From Akanthomyces muscarius (Eukaryota > Ascomycota > Sordariomycetes > Hypocreales > Cordycipitaceae): a stretch of 64,000 nt of DNA. The DNA lies in contig NC_079241.1 of assembly GCF_028009165.1 (NCBI RefSeq), positions 992,001 to 1,056,000 of the forward strand, in the 5' to 3' direction. Position 1 is the stretch's first letter; each line of letters begins with the position of its first letter. The position numbers were made by a program, and so were the translations under genes. Positions 33,728-45,100 of this stretch are shown in pieces. The notes under the pieces are model-generated. The model was given only the letters and a program-made list of their open reading frames with translations. It searched no databases and had not been told where the DNA came from.

Positions 33728-35331
33728 GATGCTGCCAATGGGTGTCAGTGGAATTGGACGATTGGGTGATTGCGCGAGTCTGGAGCGAGACGCGGAAAGT
33801 TAAGGGCGAGGCGATGAGGAAGCGTAGTTGGCGTCACCTCCCTGCTCCCCTGGTGATAGCTACCCACCTCAGAGTAAAGAGCAGACGAAACGCGGTGCAG
33901 GTAGAGGTAGAAGAAACAGAATAATAGGACAAAAGAGCAAAAGAATGTAGAGAAGTAAAAAGTATTCAATGAAGAAAAGGGAATACGCGCAAGACCACGC
34001 GCACTCAGCACCGCAATGGAATGGATTTGCGATGAACCTCCTTTTTTCGTGGACTTGGACACGAACTGATGAAAGTTGAGACCGTGTCCACGCCGACTGG
34101 GGCGCGCGGGCAAACAGCCAGACAGCCACAGCCCACCAAGCACAACTGCTTGAGCTCCGAGTTTAGCGGTCCCACGGTGAATATTAGGTGCTAAAGCTGG
34201 TGCTATGATGCGCTGCGGCCGCTGTGGTTGGCTGGCAAGCTGGCTCGCTGCAGGGGAGTGGAGCCAGCTGGGCAGTTCCAGGGGTTGGCGAGCTGGGCGA
34301 GGCGGCCCCTGATGATGCTCGCGCCGCCCTGCATAGGGACGGCTGCGACGCTGGCTCTTTGACCACCTTGGTAATTATTACAGATGTAATAGTAGCAGGC
34401 AATGTCTCCGTTACTATGGAGTACTGGTAGGTATGTGTGCAAGATATCGCGGCGATGCAGGAGGGCTACCCTTGGGATCGCTCTGTACCTCTGTGTGGAA
34501 CAACCCGTACATGTACCGAGGCCACACGATATTGCACCAGAGATCAGCGAACTCATATACTTTTTGCCCATTCTCTTTCAAGTTCGAACCGACATCACAT
34601 AGCTATAGTTTGCCGTGACACCCTGAGAAATGCGTGGGATGCGACAGAGGCATTGGCCGGGCCGTTGGCTGGTGCGACCTTTGTTGCCGTGTAGACACGA
34701 ACTTCAGAGCCCAGGGCCACAGCGTACCATCAGCTACTCAATCGAGGAAACCCAGGATCTACCCGATCAGAATCGCAGCGTGATTTAAAAATAGCCGCCA
34801 ACTCGACCGAGACACGCAAGCTATTACCAGTAGGGAGTGAAGCCCTGGTAGCCTCAGTCGGGTACAAGGCGACGTACATACAGATACCTGGACTGCCATT
34901 CATGCCCACAAACGCACCCCCATAACTCCAGTCCATGCATAATTGGCATTACACCACAAAACCAAGCTCCTTTCCCAGCTCGCGAATCTTTCATGTAATA
35001 GTGTGGTACGAGAAACCCATTCGCAGTGGGCCGCTGACGAATTTTTGGGCCGGCAGAAACCGCCCGTTCGCGGGGCCGCCGCTATCAACAGTGATGCTGC
35101 CAGCGCGCCTCGAGGGCCTGTATGCCACAAGGCGGGGTGTCTGGCTTCTGTCCGCCGCCGGAGCTCGGAGCGCCCCAGCCGTCCTCCTTCCCAAAGATTC
35201 GAATTCATCGGAGCACTACAAAGACTTGTTGCGTCCCACGTTGGTAATTGTCATTTCCTCCTCTTCTCCATACCATCATCCCGCAAGCAAAAACAACAAC
35301 CTGACCTTTCAAAACTACACAGGTACGTCCC
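33728..35331. other. Divergent intergenic region (Pmt4 / RidA)
   Basis: 1.6 kb with both promoters. Several frames on each strand (34203-34571, 34900-35208, 35205-35591) overlap one another and lack support. Confidence 0.4.
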
Positions 35332-36081
35332 ATGTCCATGACCATCACACGGATTGCCCCGCGACGACTGGTCGCCCCGAGCTTCGCTCGCCCGCTCTTG
35401 GCCGCTTCTTCCACCTCTTGCTCGTCTGCCACCGCGACGCCCAAACTCAATCGCTCACCAGCTTCTCCAAGATTCGCATCCACCATGTCTGACCAGACCA
35501 TCATCTTCACCAAGGACGCTCCTGCTCGTAAGTCGCTCTCTGCTACCCACCGCCAGCGTTGCTCACCTTTGCTAACTTGCCCCTCCCCCACCTTTTAGCT
35601 GTCGGCCCCTACGTGAGTTCAATGCACCTCGAGCCCTTCCAACGACAATCTATCGCTACGTGTCTTTACAAATGGCCACTAACCTGCTCTCCCGCTACAG
35701 TCCCAGGCCATCAAGACCCCCTTCGCCATCTACTGCTCCGGCGCCATCCCTCTCACTGCCGACGGCACCTTTGTTGGCTCCAACATCACCACCCAGACCA
35801 CCCAGTGCTGCGAGAACCTCAAGGCCGTCCTCGCCGAGGCTGGCTCCTCCATCCCCAAGGTCGTCAAGACCATGATCTTCATCTCCGACATGGCCCACTT
35901 CGCCGTAAGTCTCTTTACTCTACGAATGCCCTGCGCGACCTATATACTGACCAGCGCACGGCAGGAGATGAACGCCGAGTACGAGAAGTTCTTCTCCCAC
36001 AAGCCCGCTCGCAGCTGCGTCGCCGTCAAGACCCTTCCCAAGAACGTCGACGTCGAGATCGAGGCTATTGCTCTGCCTTAA
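35332..36081 (+). CDS. RidA/YjgF/Mmf1 family protein with mitochondrial presequence
   Basis: Four exons: 35332-35527, 35600-35613 (only 14 nt), 35701-35904, 35965-36081; 531 nt, 176 aa. RidA proteins hydrolyse reactive enamine/imine intermediates from PLP enzymes. Signatures are APVGPYSQA (made by joining exons 1-3 through the 14-nt exon), YCSGAIPL, and the substrate-binding Arg in PARSCVAV. The first ~50 residues are Arg/Ser/Ala-rich with few acids, a mitochondrial targeting sequence; a second ATG (STMSDQTIIF) begins the conserved domain and could give a cytosolic form. Confidence 0.93.
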
Positions 36082-36210
36082 ATGTAGTCGTGACCCGTTT
36101 AATAAGAGCATATATTCCTTTACAATCACGTTTCGGACGAAATACCAAGTGGCGTATAATTAATCTTTGTAGATGTCGTGAATTTTCTATGTCGCCAAGC
36201 AATGGCTTGT

Positions 36211-37435
36211 CTAAGCGTCCCAAATAACGACACGACCATCAACGCCGCTGGCTGCGATAGCGTTAGTAAACGAGCTACACAACTTATCGGCACGATCAAC
36301 TTACAAGTAAATTTGGTAACACGGCCACCCGACGTCTCGTACGGGCGAATCGTAGTAACGGTGTTTTGATGAGTCGTCTTGAGCTGCGTGTCGTCCTTGG
36401 ACTTGCCCTTGAGATCCATCTGCCTGAACATGTTCAGAGCAGATTCCTCACGCTGCACGCCGGCAGCGGCCCCCTTGGCCTCGACGGGGCCAGCAATCTC
36501 CCAGCCCGACTCACCACCTTTGAAGCGGAACGCCTCGCAGTCGTAGCCGGCGGCGATGATCTCATCGTCCGACTTCCACAGCAGGCTCTTGAAGGGCAGC
36601 AGCTGGGTCGAGACGGTCAGCACGGCGCGGGGCGGCTGCTCCGGGCCGGTGGGGTAGACGACGGTGATGCTGCTGTCGTGGGCCGCAAAGGCGAGGGCGT
36701 CGCCGCTGGGCGAGAAGGCGACCGAGTGCACCCAGCCCGCCGAGTTGTTGAGGTACTCGCCGCAGACGGTGTTGAAGGGCAGGCGCTCGCCCCAGACGCT
36801 GGGCTCGGGCTTGGCGTCCATGCCCTTGATGAAGCCGGAGAAGACGCGCGCGTGGGCGTCGGTCGAGCCGGCCGCAAGGAGCACCGAGTTGGGGTGCCAC
36901 GCGACGCTGGTGATTGTGCTGCGGATCGGCTTCTTCAGGTGCTTCGACACCCACCAGTCGTTTTCCTCCTCAAAGTAGCAGACGGCGATGACGCGGTCGC
37001 CCGAGCCGACGGCAAACTTGGTCTCGGACGGCGACCAGCGCACAAACGTCGCGGCGCGGCTGATGCGTAGGAGAACCAGTGTCGGCTTGTATCCGGTCGG
37101 CGAAGGCTCCCAGACGAGGGCATTGCGATCTGAACCAGAAGAGTGCCGTTAGTGGCCCGCGACTTTCTGGCGCAGGGGCTGCGGGGTTGGGGTGGAAAGG
37201 GAGCCACGTTACCTTGCGAGCAAGTTACGATGCGGCCGCTGTTTGGCGCAATGTCGACACCAGTGACCGTCTTGTCATGGCCCTTGAGCTCGTCCTTGAG
37301 CTTAAAGGCATTTCCGACCTTGCCGTAGAGCTCGACGCTCGTGTCTCGTGCCACGGCGAGGACGCTGTGGTCGGTCGAGAAGGAGTGGTCGGCGATTGGG
37401 TTGTGGAACAAGTGGTGAACCTCGGGAGCAGCCAT
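36211..37435 (-). CDS. Arp2/3 complex subunit 1 (ARPC1/Arc40), WD40
   Basis: Three exons: 37435-37213, 37129-36305, 36251-36211; 1089 nt, 362 aa. A seven-bladed WD40 protein that nucleates branched actin with Arp2/3. Visible: N-terminal [45 protein letters not shown] (joined over intron 1), KKPIRSTITSVAWHPNSVLL, GWVHSVAFSPSGDALAF, and the C-terminal TSSGVDGRVVIWDA formed by the 41-nt last exon. The insert around 285-315 matches the actin-contacting arm region. Its 3' end converges with RidA, 129 bp apart. Confidence 0.95.
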
Positions 37436-37771
37436 TTTGAAGGATTTGATCGGATGGGGAGCGATAGGAGTAGCTCTCTACTATCGCGGGAAGCTTTGTC
37501 TGGCGAATGTTGGAATGACGAAGGTGTCAGGGAGTCTAGCGCTGGGCGGCAGTGATAGCGGGGTTGGCACATTACGTATGTCGCTGGCGGCGCAGCTTTT
37601 GGGAGGTGCCTGGGCAGATGCTTGTGCCCCCACGTTCTCAACACTATGTCCGCCGCAGCGGTTGTATATAAAATTTCGCTAATTCACTCTCTGCAAGCAG
37701 CTCACCAATCTAGACTGTTTCCTTTTAATCTATATAAATGATGCATACTATAGGAGGAATCTACTGGCGTG

Positions 37772-37852
37772 AGCACGGGCCCGCTACTACTACGGTTTTT
37801 CCTACCCTCATTATTATAGAAGTACCAGATAGGCAGAAAGCCTAGTTAGAGT

Positions 37853-37882
<30 letters not shown>
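37772..37882 (+). mobile_element. SINE-like or 5'-truncated LINE insert with (TAA)n tail
   Basis: 111 bp ending in a (TAA)n tract of about 10 units, flanked by perfect 14-bp direct repeats AATCTACTGGCGTG at 37758-37771 and 37883-37896. A short body, simple-repeat tail and 10-15-bp target duplication are the signature of target-primed reverse transcription. No pol III A/B boxes seen, so a truncated LINE tail is as likely as a SINE. Confidence 0.7.

Positions 37883-37884
<2 letters not shown>
37854..37884 (+). repeat. (TAA)n microsatellite
   Basis: About ten TAA units forming the 3' tail of the retroposon-like insert. Confidence 0.85.
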
Positions 37885-37885
<1 letters not shown>

Positions 37886-38089
37886 CTACTGGCGTGTCAG
37901 GCGGTTAGTGACTGGCCTTTGACACTCCCGACAGTCAGGGATTGGATCGTCTTACTCATAGTTACAGAAACCACATAAAGAGGAAAGAAATAACTACTTG
38001 ACTGTGAAAGATGAGGAATTCCTCAGACAAAAATAAAAATGACATGCAATACTACCAAGTGTAAATGTGAGAAAAGAAATCAGACTTAC

Positions 38090-38371
38090 CTAAATAATAG
38101 TTTCAAAGGGTGGAAGAAAAGGTCGGCGGGGCGAGCAGCATGAGAGCCGGCCAGCATAGCGAGCCATCGTGTTCTGTGAAAATGTCAACGAGTAAACCAA
38201 GTCCGTGCATACCTGTAAGAAATTGTCAGGCACAAGCCGGATCTCGTGCGAGGGATCGCAGTCACAAGGGCCAACGAAGAACTTGCACCGAATTAGCCGT
38301 ACAATGCACATTAAACAGCACGGATGATCTGCAACATCTTCTCGGAGAGTGGGCACGGCGATTCTGCCCAT
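38090..38371 (-). CDS. Weak candidate small Cys-rich protein
   Basis: 93-codon frame from ATG at 38371, with a TATA-like GCATATAAG about 100 bp upstream (near 38468). Contains CCLMCIVRLIRC and GPCDCD. A 39-nt in-frame stretch (GTATGC ... CACAG, from about 38212) could be an intron. No signal peptide or known domain. It may be spurious. Confidence 0.22.
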   Translation of the reverse strand: MGRIAVPTLREDVADHPCCLMCIVRLIRCKFFVGPCDCDPSHEIRLVPDNFLQVCTDLVYSLTFSQNTMARYAGRLSCCSPRRPFLPPFETII

Positions 38372-39902
38372 GAATGAGTGGCTGGCGTAACTGCTGAAAA
38401 GGTTGGCGAGAGGGCCTCTCTGTGGTTGCTTGCTGGACCGTTTGGAATAGCGAGTCGCGTCAAGGCTACTTATATGCGAACGACTAGAGAGGTGCCATTC
38501 TTTGATGAGACCAGATTCTTGAAGCAGAGCGTGACGCAAAGAACAAAGGGTCTCATTCAACTCACACCACTTTCAATATTATCATGCAAAGAACATGTGG
38601 TAGCAAAGACGTAATAGATCTAGGTTGAATAGAGAGCAAAGAATCCTTTCAACGTAAGGTGGTGCATCTGCTTTTTCAAGCTTAGTGAGGCCTTGCGCGA
38701 GCCATCCCTCTTGTGTCGAAGGCCTTCAGACAAAGAACAATTCAGCATAGAAACTGGTGGAATAGAGTTCCAAATCGATTTAAAAAAAAAGAAAAAAGTG
38801 TTTTATTTAACGTGAAACCAACTTTCTGCAACAGCTTTTATGCATTGCCAGTGGAATTTAACGCTCCTTTGTGTCCTTTTCCCAGCAATGGCCGGTGCAT
38901 ACTGGTATAATGCTACTATTGATGCAGGATGTCTCAAATTGATATCGGTTCGGGTAAGCTTTTTTGGCGCTACCGCTGATGATGAAGCCGCACTGAGTTC
39001 AACTTATAGCAAGTCATGAAGAGAACATGCGTGTCGATAAGTATATTTGTGTTGCTGTTTCCAATACTTTTGAGAAGCGTGCATTTTATGGCAAAAGCTC
39101 AATGCGAGACGAAAACTGAAATTCTCATTTCTTCCACCATTAGCTTCGTTACCGTTCCTGGCTGGCCTCCGCTGCCAAGTCACAATGAGTTGAAGTCTAA
39201 TATCAACAAGTGCCGCATGCATTCATCCTCTGAAATGCAATTGAAAGTCTAAACTGGACCGCTACTCACTATCATTACTAGGCCAAAATACGCCTTCCTC
39301 CCAGCCATGGTGTGGACGACGATTTTGAGAATGCAGCAGACAGCGAAACATCTGGCACTAATTAAAACTAGCCGACGGAGGAACCACATTGGGGGTGTCC
39401 TTGTATTTCCAAGAATCTGGAGCCTCGTTTTATTTACCCTCAGACCTTGATTCAAGCGACGTTTTTGTCATCGCCTTCCTACCCTGGCCCATGGTTATCC
39501 GTCTTGTCCGCGGACAACGTTTTGAGACAGGACCCGGGATCCGCCCGACTCTATGATGCTAAGCTCCGTGGGCGTACGGGCATTTATGGAGGGGCCTTGC
39601 CTCGGCTTGCCGTGGGTTTTACGGACCGGGTGGAGCTGGCCGCCTCCGGGACTTGTTGATAAAGTCCGTTGCTAGCTTTGCCAGCCAACATTACTCACAC
39701 TAGTCCGATCTATCGCTTGGCCTCCCACCACTCATCGCGCCCCATCGACCCGGTTGTTCGGCAGCGTCCAACCGGAGTGCCCGTAGCCATCGTGGATACC
39801 CAAAGCTATGCGGTAGTAGCGCAGTTGGCTTCATCTTGACGTAGCTTCCCTTCCTTTCCGGTATGGAAATTTTCGGGATCGACAATGTGAAATACAAGCT
39901 CT

Positions 39903-39910
39903 TATAAAAG
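39903..39910 (+). promoter_or_regulatory. TATA box for the dehydrogenase-propeller gene
   Basis: TATAAAAG, 113 bp before the ATG at 40023. Confidence 0.55.
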
Positions 39911-40022
39911 GCACCGTTGGCCTTCTCCGGAAGCTCGAATAGTTCTACACATTATTCACTCAACCATTTACCATATAATTCTACAAGCAAATCCCCTCGA
40001 CTTGCTCACAAACACAAACACG

Positions 40023-41867
40023 ATGGGATTCACACTACCTTCCACCGATGGCCGTGTCGTCACCCTCCTCGGTGGCGGCGTCCTCGGCCGCCGTATCGCA
40101 TGCGCCTGGGCCGCCTCGGGCTTCGACGTCATCATCCGCGACCCCAGCCAAGAGCAGCGCAACGCCGCCGTGCACTACTGCGAGACGAGCTTCGACCAAT
40201 ACTCGGACGCGAAGAAGCGCGGCTCCGTCACAGCCGCCGAGGACCTCAAGGAGTCCGTCTCCCGCGCCTGGCTGGTCATTGAGGCTGTCCCGGAGAAGCT
40301 GCCTCTGAAAATTTCCACGTTTGCCGACCTCGAAAAGCTCACAGCCCGCGACACCATTCTCTGCAGCAACTCATCATCCTACAAGAGCCGCGAAATGATT
40401 GACGGCCTGCAAGACGCCACGAAACAGCGTATTCTCAACATGCACTACTACATGCCGCCTGGCAATCGGGTTGTGGAGCTCATGACGGATGGCCACACTC
40501 ACGAGGCCATCTTTCCTTTTCTGGTCGAGAAGCTTAAGGCGGTAGGAATGCACCCATATGTCGCTCGCAAGGAGTCCACAGGTCTCATCTTCAACCGTCT
40601 ATGGGCTGCCATCAAGCGAGAAGTCCTCACGATCCTCGCAGAGGACGTTTCCACGCCCGAGGAGATTGACAAGCTTTGGCTCGAGGTCTGGGGCGGCAAC
40701 AAGGCCGGTCCCGTCGGCATGATGGACGCCGTCGGCCTCGACACCGTGTCCTTCATCGAGCAGCACTACATCAACGAGCGCGGCCTGCCCAGCACGCCCG
40801 TCGACTTTCTCCAAAAGTACATTGACGACGGCCGTCTCGGCACAAAGTCTGCCAAGGGCGGCCTGCTCCCGCCCGGAAACGCCACCCTCAGCAGCGGCAG
40901 CGACGCCGGCAACTACGACAACCTCAACGCGCCTCTCCTCTACTTCCTCGATATTGGCCTGTCTGCCGACCCCCTCGAAGCCTTCAACGCCGGCCGCGTC
41001 CTCGTCGGCGCCGCGGACGAGCGTCCTCTCAAGCCTCTCGTCAGCAAGCAGCACACGCCCGACGGCATCGACGTCGCGCTTTCTGCCGGCAAGCTCTTCT
41101 GGACGAGCATGGGCATCCCCAGCAAAAATGACGGCTCCATCTGGAGCTCCAACCTCGACGGCAGCGACGTCAAGGTTGTGATCGCCCCCGGATCGGTCCA
41201 CACCCCGAAGCAGCTCGTCGTCGACCAGGTCAACTCCAAGCTGTACTTTTCCGACCGCGAAGGCCTGCGCGTCTTCCGCAGCAACTTTGACGGCTCCGCT
41301 CTCGAGACGCTCATCGAGACCGGCGACTTCCGCAACGAGGAGCATGTCGAGGACCAGACGCGCTGGTGCGTCGGCGTCGTCGTGTCGCCCGCCACCGGCA
41401 TGTTCTACTGGACGCAAAAGGGCACCTCCAAGGGCAACAGGGGCCGCATCTTCCGCGCCGGCATCGACTTCCCGGCTGGCCAGACGGCCAAGAACCGCAC
41501 GGACGTCGAGCTGCTCCTCCAGAACCTGCCCGAGCCCATCGATCTCGACGTCGACGAGGAGGCCGGCCATCTGTACTGGACGGACCGCGGCGAGCTGCCC
41601 CTCGGCAACAGTATCAACCGCGTCAAGCTCGAGGGCATCAAGCCCGTGCAGGACCCCAAGGCCACTAGCCTGCCGGGGAAGAACTACGAGCTGCTCGCGA
41701 GGAATCTGCACGAGGCCATCGGCATCAAGCTGGACCTCAGAAACCGCCACCTCTACACGACGGATCTGGGCGGCGCCGTGTACAGGTTTAACCTGGACGG
41801 CACGGGTCGGAAGAGGCTGTACCAGGACGCTGGTGCCTTTGCAGGAATTGCATTGGCTTATGTTTAG
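40023..41867 (+). CDS. 3-hydroxyacyl-CoA dehydrogenase fused to a YWTD-type beta-propeller
   Basis: 614 aa, single exon; start at the first ATG (ACGATGGG). Residues 10-205 form the NAD-binding Rossmann domain (LLGGGVLGRRIA) with the catalytic His-Glu pair H141/E152 in NMHYYMPPGNRVVELM. Residues ~205-300 are the 3HCDH C-terminal domain (GPVGMMDAVGLDTVSFIEQ). From ~340 to the end, six repeats with LFWTSMG, LYFSDREG, FYWTQKG, LYWTDRG and LYTTDLGG are typical of LDL-receptor class B / SMP-30-like propellers. No signal peptide, so cytosolic. The propeller may be a lactonase or a binding platform; the joint reaction is unknown. Confidence 0.9.
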   Translation: MGFTLPSTDGRVVTLLGGGVLGRRIACAWAASGFDVIIRDPSQEQRNAAVHYCETSFDQYSDAKKRGSVTAAEDLKESVSRAWLVIEAVPEKLPLKISTFADLEKLTARDTILCSNSSSYKSREMIDGLQDATKQRILNMHYYMPPGNRVVELMTDGHTHEAIFPFLVEKLKAVGMHPYVARKESTGLIFNRLWAAIKREVLTILAEDVSTPEEIDKLWLEVWGGNKAGPVGMMDAVGLDTVSFIEQHYINERGLPSTPVDFLQKYIDDGRLGTKSAKGGLLPPGNATLSSGSDAGNYDNLNAPLLYFLDIGLSADPLEAFNAGRVLVGAADERPLKPLVSKQHTPDGIDVALSAGKLFWTSMGIPSKNDGSIWSSNLDGSDVKVVIAPGSVHTPKQLVVDQVNSKLYFSDREGLRVFRSNFDGSALETLIETGDFRNEEHVEDQTRWCVGVVVSPATGMFYWTQKGTSKGNRGRIFRAGIDFPAGQTAKNRTDVELLLQNLPEPIDLDVDEEAGHLYWTDRGELPLGNSINRVKLEGIKPVQDPKATSLPGKNYELLARNLHEAIGIKLDLRNRHLYTTDLGGAVYRFNLDGTGRKRLYQDAGAFAGIALAYV

Positions 41868-42103
41868 ACCGCATAAATTTCATGAGAAATGGTAGAAATC
41901 GGAAGACCTTATAGACACAGGTAGAAATTATTTGAACCCGCTACGAAGCGATAATTTTCCAGCTTACATGTGCTTGTGAATTACTGGCCCTATATATTCC
42001 CCTTTTACTTTGTTCTTCCATTCCATTTCTTCTTCGACATGTGCGCCAAGCCATTGCCATACATTAAAATCAGTACGTACATTCCCATCTCTTACACCGC
42101 CTG

Positions 42104-45100
42104 CTACAGGCATTCAATCGCACGCAAAAGAACATCAATACCCTTGTCATCAATTTCACCTCTGTCGCCAAGCAGATTTCCAACGTCACTCAGAATACCT
42201 AACGGAATGTAGCATCCAGTCTTGGCCTTGTCAAGAGAGTCCTTGAGCCTGCTCGTGTGCTCCCACTCCTTGGCCGCCACTTCGGCACGCTCAATGACGC
42301 GGCCGGAGATGCCGCACATTGCTGCGCAGTGCATACCGAAACTGCCTTCCGCGACACCATCCTCGAGCTTGTACAAGAAGGTGATGCGGCGCTCCGCATC
42401 GTCGACATGAATCTGCATGCGGCGAGCTCTGATCTCGGGGTGGTTTTCAAACTCAGTGGCGAGAGAATGGTAATGCGTAGCGAAGAATCCAACACATCCT
42501 ATGTGCGTCGCCACATGGTGCAGCACGGCTTGAGCAACCGCAACACCATCATACGAACTTGTGCCACGACCCAGTTCGTCGAGAATCACGAGAGAGCGGG
42601 GAGTGGCCTCCGACAGAATCTTCTTGGTCTCTGACAGCTCGACAAAGAAAGTAGATTGCGATGCAAAGATATTGTCGTTGGCACCCAGACGGGACATGAT
42701 TCTGTCCACAGGTGTGAGCTTTGCAGAGATGGCTGGTACGTAGCAGCCAATCTGCGCCATAATGACCGCAATGCAAGACTGTTTCAAGTTAGATCGGCGC
42801 ACTTGTATAAACCGGATATAGTTACTTACCATTCTGAGAACTGTAGATTTGCCCGCGGCGTTGGCTCCCGTGAGTAAATTAATATTGGCTTGCTCGCCAC
42901 CGAGCTTGATGTCATTGGGGATGAAGTCCCCAGTCGCGTTCAGCATACATGGGTGGCGCAGCTCCTCAAACTCAACGAGGCTTCGATCCTGCTCAACAAA
43001 CTGCGGGCGGCAACTGGGTTCGCCCAGGGAAGATGATGCCTTGGCCAAGCTGACCAAACAGTCCAACTGAGCGACGACCTGGATAGCGGAGAGCCAGAGC
43101 TCGTAGTCGACGTCAAACTTCTTGCAGAAGCGCGTAGCGACGTCACGAACCAATTGCGAGTGTGTCTCTTCTGCTTCCTGAAGCTCACGGACGAGAGCTG
43201 TCAGCTCCGTAAAATACCAACGTTTGACATCCTTGGTAGCAGACATCTGGCGCCAATTGGAAGGTACTTTGATCGTTTTGGGAGCCTCGATCTGGTAGAT
43301 TTCCTTGCCGACGTCGGTAAACTTGAGCGACTTGCACTTGAGTTCTGTCTTCTTATCTGCTAGCAGCTCGTGGAGCTGGCTCTTGATGTTCTCCATGCGC
43401 TCTAAACTAGCGTCAAAATCTTCTTCAATTCCGCGCTCTGGAATTAGAATCTTCTCCTCTTTAGCCTTGGATCTATCGAACGCATTTCGCCAGTAGGCTA
43501 GCGGCTCCTCGAGATTGGGCATGGCAGAGATCAGGCGATCAAGCAAGCCATTGCCACCTTGGAAAGCGGAAACCAGGGTCATGGTGTACTCAATCTGCTC
43601 AAAACCTTCGAGGACGCGAACAAAGTCCTCTGGCTTGCAAGAGCAGGCATGGATTCGGGAAATAAGACGCTCCAGGTCGGGCATCTTGACGAGCTGGGAG
43701 GCAAACTGTTCGCGAACAGACGGATCTTTGTTGAGTATGTCCACAGCGTCCAAGCGTTCATTGATTTTATCAATATTCTGGAGCGGGTGGGCGACCCATT
43801 GTCGGAAAAGGCGCTTGCCGAAAGGCGTGATGCACTTGTTAAGAAGCTGGAACAACGTGCCTTCGCCGCCGCCATTGACAGAGTTGGAGAAGATTTCGAG
43901 GTTAATTAGGGTCTGGCCGTCGAGAACAAGGGTGCCATCCTTCTGAATGGGATTGTACTTGGAGAAGTTGCTCTGAGAAAGCAAGGGTCGTTCCACTTTG
44001 AGGAAGCGCAGGTACCATACCAAAGCTCCGACGGCTGACATGAGTAGGTCATTGTTCCTTTCTCTCTCGAGAGCCTCTGGCCATGATCCCTCACCGCCTT
44101 CTTCCGCTGCAAAGTAGTTCGCAGCTGTCAACTCGCGTCTGCAGGTGTCGGCATCCCAAAACTCCACTTCAGGTTTCAAGTGTGTCCAGAGTGTGGTAGG
44201 GCTGGTGTTGTTCTTCAGTATTCTGTTGGCCTTGGTTGAAAGGCGAGATTTCTCGAGCAGCATCTCTCTTGGGCTGATTTGTGCGATGAACGTCTCAAAC
44301 TTCGTCAAGTCAATGTCATCAATGAATTCGGTCAAGAAGAAGCGGCCAGTGGCAGTGTCAACAAATGCGATGCCAAATGCAGGGAGGTCATCTATAACGG
44401 ACTCTTTGATTGCAACGCAGTGCGCAGCCATGTCATCTTGGAGCATGCCTCCGTCGACCAATGTTCCGGCGGTTAGAACGCATGCAAGCTGACGAGAAAT
44501 AACCTTGTCTGCCTTCTTGCCGGTCTTGTCTTGTCTTTCTCGCATCTCCTTGCCGAGATTCGTTTCCATCTGATCCACTCGTGCAACCTTGTATTGCTTG
44601 GCAATAAACTGGTTGACCCAATGGTCAAGCACACTCTCCGGGACTCCAACCATGCGCATATTGACGCGGTCCGTCATTTTGAAATCGAACTCTTGGTGGC
44701 CTATTGTAGCATCATTTTCATACAGTTCATAGAATTTTCCCTTTTTGAAAAAGACTATTGTGTCCCAGAGATTTTGCTTAATCTCCCAGTATTGCTTTTC
44801 AAAAGGTGAGAACTTGCTCCAGGCCAAAGGCGGGATAAAAATCGTTCTCGGGTCGTAGTCCGGGTCCCCGGGTTCACGCCTCTCCTTGTCTCTGATCTTA
44901 GAGAGCCAAGAGTAGCGATCTTCGGGTTCCTTTGTATAAGCCTTTTCCTTTTTCTTCGAGTCTTTGGCAGCCCGCTCGGCTGGCGTAGTAACAGGGCATT
45001 TCTCTCTGGACTCGGGGTCATAGTTCCATTGCTTGGCACTAGTGGGCGGCGGAATATCGGCCATAATCTCGTCCTCGTTCAAGTCGCTCAGCGCTTCTTT

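Larger units (their letters stand above)
37436..40022. other. Intergenic region with a retroposon-like insert and one weak ORF
   Basis: 2.6 kb. Contains the short insert at 37772-37882 and a weak candidate gene at 38090-38371. Other frames (38713-38910, 39004-39222, 39447-39659) show nothing convincing. Confidence 0.4.

Noticed and set aside
40599..41750. 383-codon minus-strand ORF
   Set aside because: Antisense shadow of the dehydrogenase-propeller gene.
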